Positions 53,766 through 62,770 of a stretch of DNA of 64,000 bases are shown here, in pieces. The position numbers were made by a program, and so were the translations under genes. Source of the DNA: Siphonodentalium dalli. Taxonomy: Eukaryota > Mollusca > Scaphopoda > Gadilida > Siphonodentaliidae. Under the pieces are notes generated by a model that worked only from the letters and a program-made list of their open reading frames with translations, searched no databases and was not told the DNA's origin. Every line of letters begins with the position of its first letter. Position 1 is the first letter of the stretch. The stretch covers positions 156,203,151 to 156,267,150 of the forward strand of contig CP136068.1 in assembly GCA_032622095.1 (NCBI GenBank), in the 5' to 3' direction.

Positions 53766-54194
53766 TAGTACCCTAATACCATGTAACTGTTATCATGTTA
53801 TGTGTTTGTTAACTGTAAACAATGAACTAACCATTGTTTGGCTTATATATCCTCATATCATGGGTATAGATCCAATTTACTAAGTCAGTGAATTTAAGCT
53901 ATCTGAAGAAGAGGACAGCTGTATGTGGCTTAGGCCAACAAAAAAAAAGGTTTTGGTTCTCAAGCCCCGCCGCATTGAATAAAAAGGGCCGCATTCAGCC
54001 GCATTAGGCCTTTTTATTGCAATGACTGATGTTATGACAAAAAAAACTTACAAAAAAAAACAAATTTGAACAAAAATAAAAACATGTCCATAGTAGATAT
54101 GTGTTGAATATTAGTGTGCATTGAGCTCTAACATGTAATGTGTTAAAAAGTGACTTGCAGGCTTACAACATGAAGTAGATGACCACAATTAAGA

Positions 54195-54715
54195 CAAGAG
54201 CATCGCTAGGGCGTGGCAAAATACGCCCTTTAGCCATTTCGAATTGTACTATCGCAAAATAAGATAATACTTACATTTAAAGAAAATCTGATATACCCCT
54301 AATTTCAATGCCAAATTGTGGTCAAATTCTAAGTCGAAAAATGGCCATAACTCATGTAAAAATAATTAGACAGAACCTATATTCAAATTTGGCCTGTAGT
54401 TTTAACTTGGAAATACACATACCAGCTTTGGTTCAGCTCAAATAATCAAAACTGGAGTTATCGGTCGGAAACCAAAATGTTATGAAATTGGTCAAATTCT
54501 AAGTTGAAAAAGGGACGTAACTCATGTAAAAATAACTGGACGGAACCCATATTTGAACTTGGCCTGTATCTTTAGCTGGGAAATAAACATACCAACTTTG
54601 GTTCAGATCAAATAATCCAAACTGGAGTTATCGGTCGGAAACCAAAAATGTTAACAGACGGTCAAATTCTAAGTCGAAAAAGGGCCGTAACTCATGTTAA
54701 AATTGTAACTCCATA
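54195..54715. repeat. Mollusc-type dispersed repeat M, nested
   Basis: Near copy of 19266-19806, starting ACAAGAGCATCGCTAGGGCG. The tail with GACGGACAGACAG is missing; it breaks at GTTAAAATTG. Nested inside the Harbinger-like element. Confidence 0.75.
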
Positions 54716-54982
54716 CAAGCAGCGAAAGGTTTTGGGTGCCCGCTCGAAGGGCGGCACGAGGACAGTGGTGGGCTAATCCGAAGATCGCCCTTACGCCCTG
54801 TCTTGAATCTTCTTGTGTCTTTTATCTTCAACAGTCAGGCCGCGGATCGGGTGGAGAAGTCTTGAGGCCGGGATTGAGGTGTCTCGAATCTTGTCTTGAG
54901 AATCTTCACTTGGTCTTTGCCTTGTACTTTTGCCTTGATCTATGCCTTGATCTTTGCCTTTGCCTTGACATGGTTTCGGCAT

Positions 54983-55088
54983 CTTGGAAAATGCGGGACG
55001 ATCCAGCGATGATGCTGGATTGCGCATTTTCAGTTCTTGGAAAATGCGGGACGATCCAGCGATGATGCTGGATTGCGCATTTTCAGTT
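54983..55088. repeat. 53-bp tandem duplication, each unit a hairpin
   Basis: CTTGGAAAATGCGGGACGAT ... GATTGCGCATTTTCAGTT twice. Each unit folds as AAAATGCG...CGCATTTT with inner GATCCAGC / GCTGGATT. A related CGGGACGGTCCAGTGATTCC follows at 55148. Confidence 0.75.
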
Positions 55089-55960
55089 GGTTGTCCATGC
55101 CCGGGACCTTCCAATGGAGGCATTGGACTGCGGGCTGCTAAGAGAGTACGGGACGGTCCAGTGATTCCACTGGACTTCATACAATTGAAAGGCACAGGAT
55201 TAAATACAGGTTCACATATTAGAATGGGGAGGTATCAGTTTTTAGAAAACAATAACAATAGTGAATGTCAGGGGCATTGTATAATGTTAGGTAATCCCAG
55301 TCATAGACTGGTAGTACAATGTAATTTTTATTTAAGATTAAATGAGTTTATATGCATAGCAGTCCCCTCTACATTTCTGGTTATTACTAGACAGAGGAAG
55401 GTATCTTTGTCCATGCTTACTATGTGCAGAAAAAAATAAAAAATAAAAATAAAACCCTCCCTCCCTCATTGATTTGAAACAAAATTGCCCGAGAACCAAA
55501 ATTCTTTTTTTGTTTTGGCCTTACATGCTATATTATTACTCACCTTGGTTGGCTGAATCCATTTGGATATTACTAGTAGACCATAATGACAATGGCAGCG
55601 AAAGAACCAATATGGGGTTCTAAATATATGAATGCAAACCATAAGCTGCAGGTCTATTGTTCACAGTCTAGATGTAAGAGATCCTGAACGTTCCAATCTA
55701 ATGTTCTAAAGACTGTTCGGTAAATGGTTTAAATTCCTGATGAAGTCGGTGGCAGGTGACCATATTGATGCACATGTCCCCAAATCAACCTGTAATTGAA
55801 AGTGAAGATATAAAAGTTGTGAAATGATGCAGAGATGATGGTGAGTGAAGGATGGTAAACTGATTTTAGAGTGATATGAAACACTCCAGTATGGTTGATC
55901 AAATATACATGGAGAATAATCTTGTATATCCAAATTGACAACACACACCATCATTCTTAT

Positions 55961-56336
55961 ATATTAATTAATGCAGTGACTCTCGATGGCGAAATCGTTT
56001 TCGTTAGTTTATCGCCGATAGAAGCGTCCCGAATCGAGTGGTAAAAATTCACATTTGAGCACAGCTCAGACAATGTTTTCTATGGAGTGGTATGGTCGAT
56101 TTGCTTCAGATTTTCAGTGATGTTAGTAGAATGGTACATTCCTCCAGTTGGCATAGCGCCTAGATACTCACTTGTAAGTTTCATGCAACCGAACAAGTAC
56201 ATACTATGTCTTTAAAGCATCAAATTCTTCAAATATAACTATATTATATATCAAATTATTACATATATATATTTTAAAACATTATAAATAGCCCAGGTTT
56301 CATGATTTTAAGTCCTTATGTACACAGAACGTGAAT
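55961..56336. other. R-unit remainder with a 70-bp shared word
   Basis: CGTTAGTTTATCGCCGATAG and CGTCCCGAATCGAGTGGTAA (about 55999-56045) match the reverse complement of 244-300. The remainder is AT-rich and aligns with 53018-53100 after the Helitron pair. Confidence 0.5.
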
Positions 56337-56668
56337 TTAACCCTTTCAGTGCCAGGTCCGATTTTTGCATCAACCCATATGCCCTGTGCCAATGAATTCT
56401 TTTATATATGTGAGTCGACCATAGGTCGTTTCGCATATATAAGAGAATGCATTGGCCTAAACAATTTTTCATTATTTTTTACATTTTTTAAATTCGCTAT
56501 AGCATGCTTAAGCATACCCAAAAAAATTCAACCCAAAAAAAAAAAAACATCTGGAAAAAAAAAAAAACATTTAAAAAAAAAATTTTTAGGTCCGATTTTA
56601 TCAGCCCTGGCACTCTACAGACCGTAAATTAGGGCCGATGAGATCTGCCCTGGCACTTAAAGAGTCAA
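56337..56668. mobile_element. PB2 MITE inserted in an R unit
   Basis: GTGAAT-TTAA-CCCTTTCAGTGCC ... CACTTAAAGAG-TCAA-GCTAT. Uninterrupted R units read GTGAATTTAAGCTATCTG (51171-51188), so the TTAA of the R unit is the target. One hairpin (about 56388-56454) and one terminus mutated (TTAA to TCAA). Confidence 0.85.
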
Positions 56669-57033
56669 GCTATATGGAGAGGAGGAGCTTTATTTGGCTT
56701 ACATGCTATAGTATTACTCACCTTGATTGAAGCCGGTTGTAAATTGGACCATATGGCAAAGGCTGCAATATGGGGTCCCTAATATATGAATTCAAAACAA
56801 TAAGCTGCAGACATAAGTTCACCGTCTAAATGTAAAAGATCCTCAAAAGTTCCAATATATTGGTCAAAGGAATGTTCGTTTCCATATTGATGCACATGTC
56901 CCAAGTCCTCCTGTAATTTAAAGTGAAAGTTGTGAAATGATGAAGAGAGATGATGATGAAGTGGAGTGCCACAATTGAATAAATTGGAAACCAAATGGTG
57001 ATCATCAACAAAGTGGTACCGAAACTAATTAAC

Positions 57034-57453
57034 TTAACCCTTTCAGTGCCAGGGGCCGATCTCATCGGCCCTAATTTATGGTCTGTAAAACCGTCCCTAA
57101 AAAAAATAAAAATGCTTAAGCATGCTATAGCGAATTTAAAAACAAACTGGTTTAAACCTTAGGGGCATGTTATAACTCAAAACTATTACCAAGTATTCAT
57201 AGTAATAATTTTTATGCCCATGAACAACATAAGATTCCCTGGCAGTCACTATACCTACAAAATAAGTCTGTTAAAGAATATAATAAAAAATTACTAAAAT
57301 TGTAAAAAATAACAAATGATGAAAAATTGTTAGGCCAATGCATTCTCTTATATATGAGAGGCGACCTATGGTCGACTCGCATATATAAGAGAATGCATTG
57401 GCACAGGGTATATGGGTTGATACAAAAATCGGACCTGGCACTGAAAGGGTTAA
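57034..57453. mobile_element. PB2 piggyBac-like MITE, reverse orientation
   Basis: TTAA flanks, left CCCTTTCAGTGCCAGGGGCC, right CCTGGCACTGAAAGGG. The hairpin is near the right end (about 57333-57403). It interrupts the R unit before ATTGAAAGTGAAGATATG. Confidence 0.82.
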
Positions 57454-57514
57454 TTGAAAGTGAAGATATGAAGTTGTGAAATGATGAAGAGAGATGCTGC
57501 TGAAGTGTGTAGTA

Positions 57515-57666
57515 CAGTAATGCTCTAATTAATCGACTTCTTAACCACAGCAGAATTATGGGAGAGCTTTCTGATGAATGGCAACAAGCCATATTTCAGA
57601 CTAAATCCTGAAAAGTTACCCATAATTCTGCTTTGGTTAAGAGGTCGATTACTTAGGGCATTACTG
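57515..57666. mobile_element. Family T MITE, left arm shortened
   Basis: CAGTAATGCTCTAATTAATC to the inverse, 152 bp, TA flanks. The left arm jumps from ATTATGG to GAGAGCTTTC. Confidence 0.8.
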
Positions 57667-57673
57667 TACTTAG

Positions 57674-57880
57674 TATGTTGTTGGGCGTGGAAGTGAATCT
57701 GATGATAGAGAGAAGTCACATGGTAGTGACGTCAGTGAACATGGTAGTGTGGCTGATAATAAATGCGATTTATATTCAGAAAGTGAAAAGTTGAAAAGTG
57801 AGTACGAAGACGCAAGTAGTGATGTAATCGACAGCGAGTATGAAATGGGAAGTGAACATAAGTTCATGAAAGAGTCATAG
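57674..57880 (+). CDS. Acidic Ser-rich frame, possible terminal exon
   Basis: Open from TAG 57671-57673 to TAG 57878-57880, no early ATG. Peptide GSESDDREKSHGSDVSEHGS ... YSESEKLKSEYEDASSD ... SEYEMGSEH: strongly acidic, rich in Ser, Glu and Asp, typical of a disordered tail. Several positions use purine-rich codons, so composition alone could keep it open. A TTAG just upstream might serve as splice acceptor. No family recognised; compare 29120-29236. Confidence 0.25.
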   Translation, partial: YVVGRGSESDDREKSHGSDVSEHGSVADNKCDLYSESEKLKSEYEDASSDVIDSEYEMGSEHKFMKES

Positions 57881-58033
57881 GACTATAAACGTGCATGATA
57901 ATACCGTATTAACGTTGTGTGGCTTTTAGTTCTTTTCAGTTTGGCATCATTCCAAAGTTTGTTTTATTTCGAAGTTGAGTTGTCAGAATTCAAACCCAGA
58001 CACAAGCATTAACAGTTATTAAATAGTGAGATA

Positions 58034-58248
58034 CAGTAATGCCCTAAATAATCGACTCATTAACCACAGCAGAATTATGGGTAACTTTTCAGGTTTTAGT
58101 CGGAAATATGGCTTGTTACCATTCATTGGAAAGCTCTCCCCGAGAGCTTTCTGATGAATGGCAACAAGCCATATATTTCCGACTAAATCCTGAAATGTTA
58201 CCCATAATTCTGCTGTGGTTAAGGAGTCGATTACTTAGGGCATTACTG
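58034..58248. mobile_element. Family T foldback MITE, full length
   Basis: TA-flanked, centre AAGCTCTCCCCGAGAGCTTT; the right arm has an extra TA in CCATATATTTCC. Confidence 0.87.
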
Positions 58249-58497
58249 TAGCATGGTCATGAAATTTGAACATTTCCCAGAACACTTGAAAATTAAGACT
58301 GATGCTAAACTGAAAATAATAATCAACAATGGACCTTTAAATATTGACAATCTTCCATACTCAAACAGACTTATATATTGACGATCTTCCATACTCAAAC
58401 AGACTTTCCCAGCATGATATTAAGTATACCCACTGGTATAGACAACATATACTTTTAAGTTTAATTCCAGTCATGATTGTGAGAATATTATAACTTG

Positions 58498-58523
58498 CCC
58501 CCCCCCCCCCCCCCCCCCCCCCC
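58498..58523. repeat. 26-bp poly-C run
   Basis: Uninterrupted C tract just before the 63-bp minisatellite. Its length is likely uncertain in the assembly. Confidence 0.9.
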
Positions 58524-58545
58524 ACCGACTTGGACTACAACAGTT

Positions 58546-58860
58546 AGTGTGTCCCATAACACCGCACATTGTCGGAATGCCCCGAGTACATGCCGGTATA
58601 CATCACTGAGTGTGTCCCATAGCACAGCACATTGTCGGAATGCCCCGAGTGCATGCCGGTATACATCACTGAGTGTGTCCCATAGCACCGCAAATTGTCG
58701 GAATGCCCCAAGTGCATGCCGGTATACATCACTGAGTGTGTCTCATAGCACAGCACATTGTCGGAATGCCCCGAGTGCATGCCGGTATACATCACTGAGT
58801 GTGTCCCATAACACAGCACATTGTCGGAATGCCTCGAGTGCATGCCGGTATACATCACTG
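58546..58860. repeat. 63-bp minisatellite, 5 copies, open in two frames
   Basis: Unit AGTGTGTCCCATAACACCGC ... GTATACATCACTG, five near-perfect copies with no length variants. Because 63 is a multiple of 3, a 21-residue unit (VSHNTAHCRNAPS-like) repeats in frame on the plus strand and another on the minus. No start context or flanking exon supports translation. Confidence 0.92.
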
Positions 58861-58904
58861 AATTTGGCAGCAGTCATGATGAAGAGATACCAAGTTTAAC
58901 AGAA

Positions 58905-59060
58905 TTCCCAGCGAAATGAAAAATTAGTGCATGAAAGCAAAATGGAGTGGGTGGTTGAAAAATCAGGGCATGGAAGCGAAATGGAAGTAGGCTGGTTGAA
59001 AAATCAGTGCATGGAAGTGAAATGGGAGTAGGCTGGTTAATAAAACAGTGCATGGAAGCT
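58905..59060. repeat. ~41-bp tandem repeat, 3-4 copies
   Basis: AGCGAAATGGAAGTAGGCTG + GTTGAAAAATCAGTGCATGG. The unit is homologous to 24344-24382 and 35516-35557, where it is single copy, so this is a local amplification of one R-family segment. Confidence 0.8.
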
Positions 59061-59467
59061 CGGGCGGCGGAACGAAAGTGTGCAGTGAAATCTTATTTAA
59101 AATAAAAAACACTAAACGTCGTGCAATAGTTGTGCAGTTGCCGATTTAAAATGTTGCAGGTAAAATTAGAATTTGCTGTTAGTATATTATTGAAATGTAA
59201 TGTTTGATGTTTACCTTTAATTAAGTTAGCTCTGAATGATTAATGTTCATCATGTGGGATATGTTTCTGCAACACGCTCCTTTTAGCCCAGGATTCACTC
59301 TAGACAGGCGTCAAGTTGGCTCGGCTTGACCAATCGGCTCTTGTCGTGACATGCCCTGAGGATACTGTCATTTTGTTTCGGCGCCGGGTGGCAGCTTGTG
59401 TTGATTTGATAGCATTAGTGTTGACTTTTGTGAAATTTCTCTCTTGAAATTGTTTTCTTCTCAGAAG
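59061..59467. other. No gene seen
   Basis: Mixed-composition DNA with GGCGGCGGAACG at 59064 and GTTTCGGCGCCGGGTGG at 59374. No frame of note. Confidence 0.4.
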
Positions 59468-59815
59468 GTGTTGGCACAACGGGTTAATTGATGGGTTTGA
59501 AGGTGGTGGCTCGACGGGTTAATTGATCGGTTTGAAGGTGGTGGCTCGACGGTTTAATTGATGGGTTTGAAGGTGTTGGCACAACGGGTTAATTGATCGG
59601 TTTGAAGGTGGTGGCTCGACGAGTTAATTGATGGGTTTGAAGGTGGTGGCTCGACGGGTTAATTGATCGGTTTGAAGGTGGTGGCTCGACGGGTTAATTG
59701 ATCTGGTTGAAGGTGGTGGCTCGACGAGTTAATTGATGGGTTTGAAGGTGGTGGCTCGACGGGTTAATTGATGGGTTTGAAGGTGGTGGCTCGACGGTTT
59801 AAATGATGGGTCTGA
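59468..59815. repeat. 35-bp minisatellite, 10 copies
   Basis: GAAGGTGGTGGCTCGACGGG + TTAATTGATGGGTTT. Variants GGTGTTGGCACAACGGG (copies 1 and 4), ATCGG/ATGGG and GAGTTAATT are spread through the array. Confidence 0.93.
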
Positions 59816-59839
59816 AATGCAGCTGTGGTTCAAACTGCA

Positions 59840-60070
59840 GCACTGGGAGTTAGCCAAGGCAATATAGGCATTGCCTAGGTAAAAGCAGAGGTAAAATCAG
59901 TTTGCCTAAGCAATAATATTGCGTACATAAAATCAGCCTTCATAATTGGCTACTAGTATGGCAATCAGCATCGCCGAAGCAATTTGCTGAAGCAAACTGG
60001 GCCACGGCATACTGTTGCCGATTGCCGAAGCCAAATAATCTGAATAAGAGGGCTGTAAAATAGTTTCATT
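59840..60070. mobile_element. Fragment of CAGCCCTG-type element
   Basis: CAGCACTGGGAGTTAGCC, GCATTGCCTAGGTAAAAGC and AAATCAGTTTGCC match the inverse of the 18365-18829 element. The interior contains a GCCGAAGC(A) cluster. The end near GAGGGCTGTAAAATAG is decayed. Confidence 0.5.
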
Positions 60071-60083
60071 GGGTTTTAAAATA

Positions 60084-60287
60084 GAGTAATGCCCAAAGTA
60101 AATGACCACTTAACCACAGCAGAATTATGGGTAATTTTTCAGAATTTAGTCGGAAATATGGTTTGTTGCCATTCATCGGAAAGCTTTCCGATGAATGGCA
60201 ACAAGCCATATTTCCGACTAAATCTTGAAAGATTACCCATATTTCTGCTTGCTGTGGTTAAGTGGTCATTTACTTTGGGCATTATTG
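60084..60287. mobile_element. Family T foldback MITE, diverged ends
   Basis: AGTAATGCCCAAAGTAAATG to ATTTACTTTGGGCATTATTG. Both arms carry the same unusual AAAGTAAATGACCACTTAAC, so the arms evolved together (or were gene-converted). Centre GGAAAGCTTTCC. Confidence 0.8.
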
Positions 60288-60351
60288 TATCAATCAGAAA
60301 TACCTCTTTTGCCAAACTGACCTCCATTCCCTCTTTACAATTATTGTCCTA

Positions 60352-60418
60352 CAGTAATGCCCTAAATAATCGTCTCCTTAACCACATCAGAGTTATGGGT
60401 CATTTTTCAAGATTTAGT
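60352..60418. mobile_element. Family T left-arm fragment
   Basis: CAGTAATGCCCTAAATAATC to TTTCAAGATTTAGTAAAAC, then joined to a fragment of the CAGCCCTG-type element (60428-60482). Confidence 0.7.
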
Positions 60419-60513
60419 AAAACCCGGCTTTGCCTAGGCCAATTTGTTCTGACCAGGCATAGTCTCCTCAATTCCCAGAGCTGAAACTTTGACAGTGTAG
60501 TGAACAGGTAACT

Positions 60514-60733
60514 ACAGTAATGCTCTAACTAAGTAACAGACTTCTTAACCACAGCTGAATTATAGGTAACTTTTCAGGATTTAGTTGGAAATATATGGCT
60601 TGTTGCCATTCATCGGAAAGCTCACAAGGATAGTTTTCAAATGAATGGCAACAAGCCATATTTCCTACTAAATCCTGAAAAGTTACCCATAATTCTGATG
60701 TGGTTAAAGAGTCGATTATTTAGGGCATTACTG
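60514..60733. mobile_element. Family T foldback MITE, full length
   Basis: TA-flanked palindrome with centre GCTCACAAGGATAGTTTTC. Followed by CAACACATCCTGATGAATAAC, also found after the T fragment at 61209. Confidence 0.83.
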
Positions 60734-60816
60734 TACTCAACACATCCTGATGAATAACTATTATGCGAGTCGACCATAGGCCTGACATTGTTTTATAATT
60801 TTTATTCTAACATTCT

Positions 60817-61098
60817 TTAACCCTTTCAGTGCCAGGGGCCGATCGGATCAGACCTAATTTACGGTCTGTAAAATCGGCCCTAAAAAAATAAAAAAATTTT
60901 TTTTTTTTTTAGATTTTTAAAAAATTATTAAAATTGTAAAAAATTGTAAAAAATAATAACAAATGATGAAAAATTGTTAGGCCAATGCATTCTCATATAT
61001 GCGAGGCGACCTATGGTCGACTCATATATATAAGAGAATGCATTGGCACAGGGTATATGGGTTGATAACAAAATTGGACCTGGCACTCAAAGGGTTAA
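60817..61098. mobile_element. PB2 piggyBac-like MITE
   Basis: TTAACCCTTTCAGTGCCAGG to CTGGCACTCAAAGGGTTAA. One cassette hairpin (about 60982-61045), lacking a CT step (GCATTCTCATATATGCG). It separates two copies of the T-plus-flank unit. Confidence 0.8.
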
Positions 61099-61100
61099 CA

Positions 61101-61208
61101 GAGGGAGAGCTTTCCAATGAATGGCAACAAGCCATATTTCCTACTAGATCCTGAAAAGTTACCAATATTCTGCTATGGTTAAAGAGTCTATTACTTAGAG
61201 CATTACTG
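61101..61208. mobile_element. Family T right-arm fragment
   Basis: GAGGGAGAGCTTTCCAATGA to GAGCATTACTG, then CTAAACACATCCTGACGAAT, paralogous to the flank of the copy at 60514-60733. A local duplication, not a separate insertion. Confidence 0.7.
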
Positions 61209-61485
61209 TACTAAACACATCCTGACGAATAACTACTATCATGCCAAGAGGGGTATATAATCTGTGCCAGTTGGCAGTCCCAGTACACTGAATAATAATA
61301 CAACATAACATGACTAATTAATATCAAACAACACAAATACCATTGAAAAGAAGGAGTATCCCATTTGCCATGATTAGGAGAGCATGTGTCAGTCAATCAA
61401 TTATCGATACATATAAGAATATTTTAGTTTTCAAATCAGAAGATGAAATTATCACCCTTCATACAATATAATTAATCATATATGC
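61209..61485. other. No gene seen
   Basis: The flank of the duplicated T unit, then AT-rich DNA without a supportable frame. Confidence 0.4.
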
Positions 61486-61690
61486 ATAGTAAAGCCCTAA
61501 TTAATCAACTTCTTAACCACAGTGCTCAGAATTGTGGGTAACTTTTCAGGATTTAGTCGGAAGTATGGCTTGTTGCCATTCATCGGAAAGCTTTCTGATG
61601 AATGGAAATAAGCCATATTTCCGAATAAATCCTGAAAAGTTGCCCATAATTCTGCTGTGGTTAAGAAGTCGATTAATTAGGGCATTACTG
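61486..61690. mobile_element. Family T foldback MITE
   Basis: Left tip decayed (ATAGTAAAGCCCTAATTAAT), right GATTAATTAGGGCATTACTG then TA. Centre shortened to GGAAAGCTTTCTG; a GCTC insertion breaks the left arm (CACAGTGCTCAGAATTG). Confidence 0.8.
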
Positions 61691-61747
61691 TAATTGATAC
61701 GGGTCTTCGAGGTCTTGTCAGTGATGTGCAATCCATCAAGAAATCAA

Positions 61748-61897
61748 GCCTTGAAATAGGGTGTCTGTCATTTGCAGAATGACTTTTGTCATTTGCAGAA
61801 TGAATTTGGTGATGCTAGCCCGCTATGCGGGGCAGCATCACTAAATTCACCCTCTGGGAACCTCATTCTGCAAATGACAGACACCCTATTTCAAGGC
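61748..61897. repeat. Family G foldback element, compact copy
   Basis: Palindromic ends GCCTTGAAATAGGGTGTCTG / CAGACACCCTATTTCAAGGC, then CATTTGCAGAATGA arms and a core GTGATGCTAGCCCGCTATGC. The left arm has a 20-bp doubling (TTTGTCATTTGCAGAATGA). At 150 bp this is the cleanest copy and defines the family ends. Confidence 0.75.
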
Positions 61898-61929
61898 TGG
61901 CAAGAACCTAAGGAATGGTAGTTTGTTAC

Positions 61930-62770
61930 TGGAGGCTATCAAGAAAATTAAAGTGTCAATGACACAGTTGCTCAACTTGGGATTCAGGAGATTATTTTTT
62001 GCTGAGCAATGAATAGAATAATAAAGAAGAAATAAAGTAAACTAGAGGTCACCCCAAACATCTATATGACATTTGGTGATGATCGTATGAGGAGGTCTGT
62101 AGAGTGTGCCAAAGGATTTAGTCATTCAAAGCGTAAATTCCAAGATGGCCACTGGCGGAAATATTGGCCACTGGCGGCCATATTGTTCAACGAATTTAGG
62201 TCAAAATAGGTGGCCCCAATCTAGAGGTCACCCTGAAAATTTGGTGATCATCAGATGAGGAATGTGGTCTGTATGTTGTGCCATATGATTTAGTCATTCA
62301 AAGAGTAAAATCAAGGATGGCTGCCATGTTTTTCATTGAAAATTGTTCAAATTTGATAGCTCCAATCTAGAGTTGATTCTAAACATGCCTGTAAATTTTC
62401 AAATCAATTCTCCAATAAATGTGTGCTGTGGGGTGTGCCGGTGGATTCAAATTTGAAATTCAAGATGGCTACTGGCGGCCATGTTTTTTTGTAAAAATTT
62501 CAGTCTAAATAGGAGGCTCCCATCTAGAGGTCACCCCGAAGATCCATATGAAGTTTGATGACGATTGGATGAGAGATGTGGCCTGTAAGGGTGTGCCGAA
62601 GGATTTAGTCATACAAAGAGTAAATTCCAAGATGGCCACTGGCGGCCATGTTTGGCAACAAATTTCAGTCAAAATAGGAGGCTTCAATCTAGAGGTCACC
62701 CGAAGATCCATATGATGTTTGGTGACGATGAGATATGTGGCCTGTAAGGGTGTGCCAAAATCGGGAGATT
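61930..62770. repeat. Repeat H and degenerate ~160-bp tandem array
   Basis: CTAGAGGTCACCC recurs at about 62044, 62222, 62369 (mutated), 62525 and 62691. Each is followed by ATATGA..TTTGGTGA, TGTGCC.AAGGATTTAGTC and CAAGATGGCCACTGGCGGCC. Unit length is 145-178 bp. The leading part equals repeat H at 29980-30360. Frames across it are repetitive and not called. Confidence 0.75.

Larger units (their letters stand above)
53933..55520. mobile_element. PIF/Harbinger-like element, 1588 bp, TTA target
   Basis: Ends GGCCAACAAAAAAAAAGG / TTTTTTTGTTTTGGCC with sub-terminal TTTTGGTTCTC / GAGAACCAAAA. TTA lies on both sides (53930-53932 and 55521-55523). Other R units read GTGGCTTACATGCTAT without interruption (for example 56693-56708), confirming the empty site and the 3-bp duplication. 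Inside are a full M repeat (54195-54715) and unassigned DNA (54716-55440) whose frames are short or repetitive. Confidence 0.78.
48575..57514. repeat. Array of degenerate ~1-kb R units split by transposons
   Basis: The phrases GTGAATTTAAGCTATCTG, GCTGTATGTGGCTTACATGC, ATTACTCACCTTGGTTGG, GCAAGGGCTGC, ATATGGGGTCCTAA, GTAAGAGATCCTGAA, GATGCACATGT and ACCTGTAATTGAAAGTGA recur in this order in four blocks, starting near 48600, 51090, 53780 and 56669. Each block is broken by different elements. Shorter R pieces sit in segments A and C. No stable open frame; function unknown. Confidence 0.75.

Noticed and set aside
54736-55439. 109-, 134- and 151-codon overlapping frames as genes
   Set aside because: They overlap each other on both strands, cover a 53-bp tandem duplication and a CTTGATCTTTGCCTTG-type low-complexity run, and show no domain.
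58495-58899. 134-codon plus frame and 104-codon minus frame over the 63-bp repeat
   Set aside because: Open on both strands only because the unit is a multiple of three; the start lies in or near a poly-C run.
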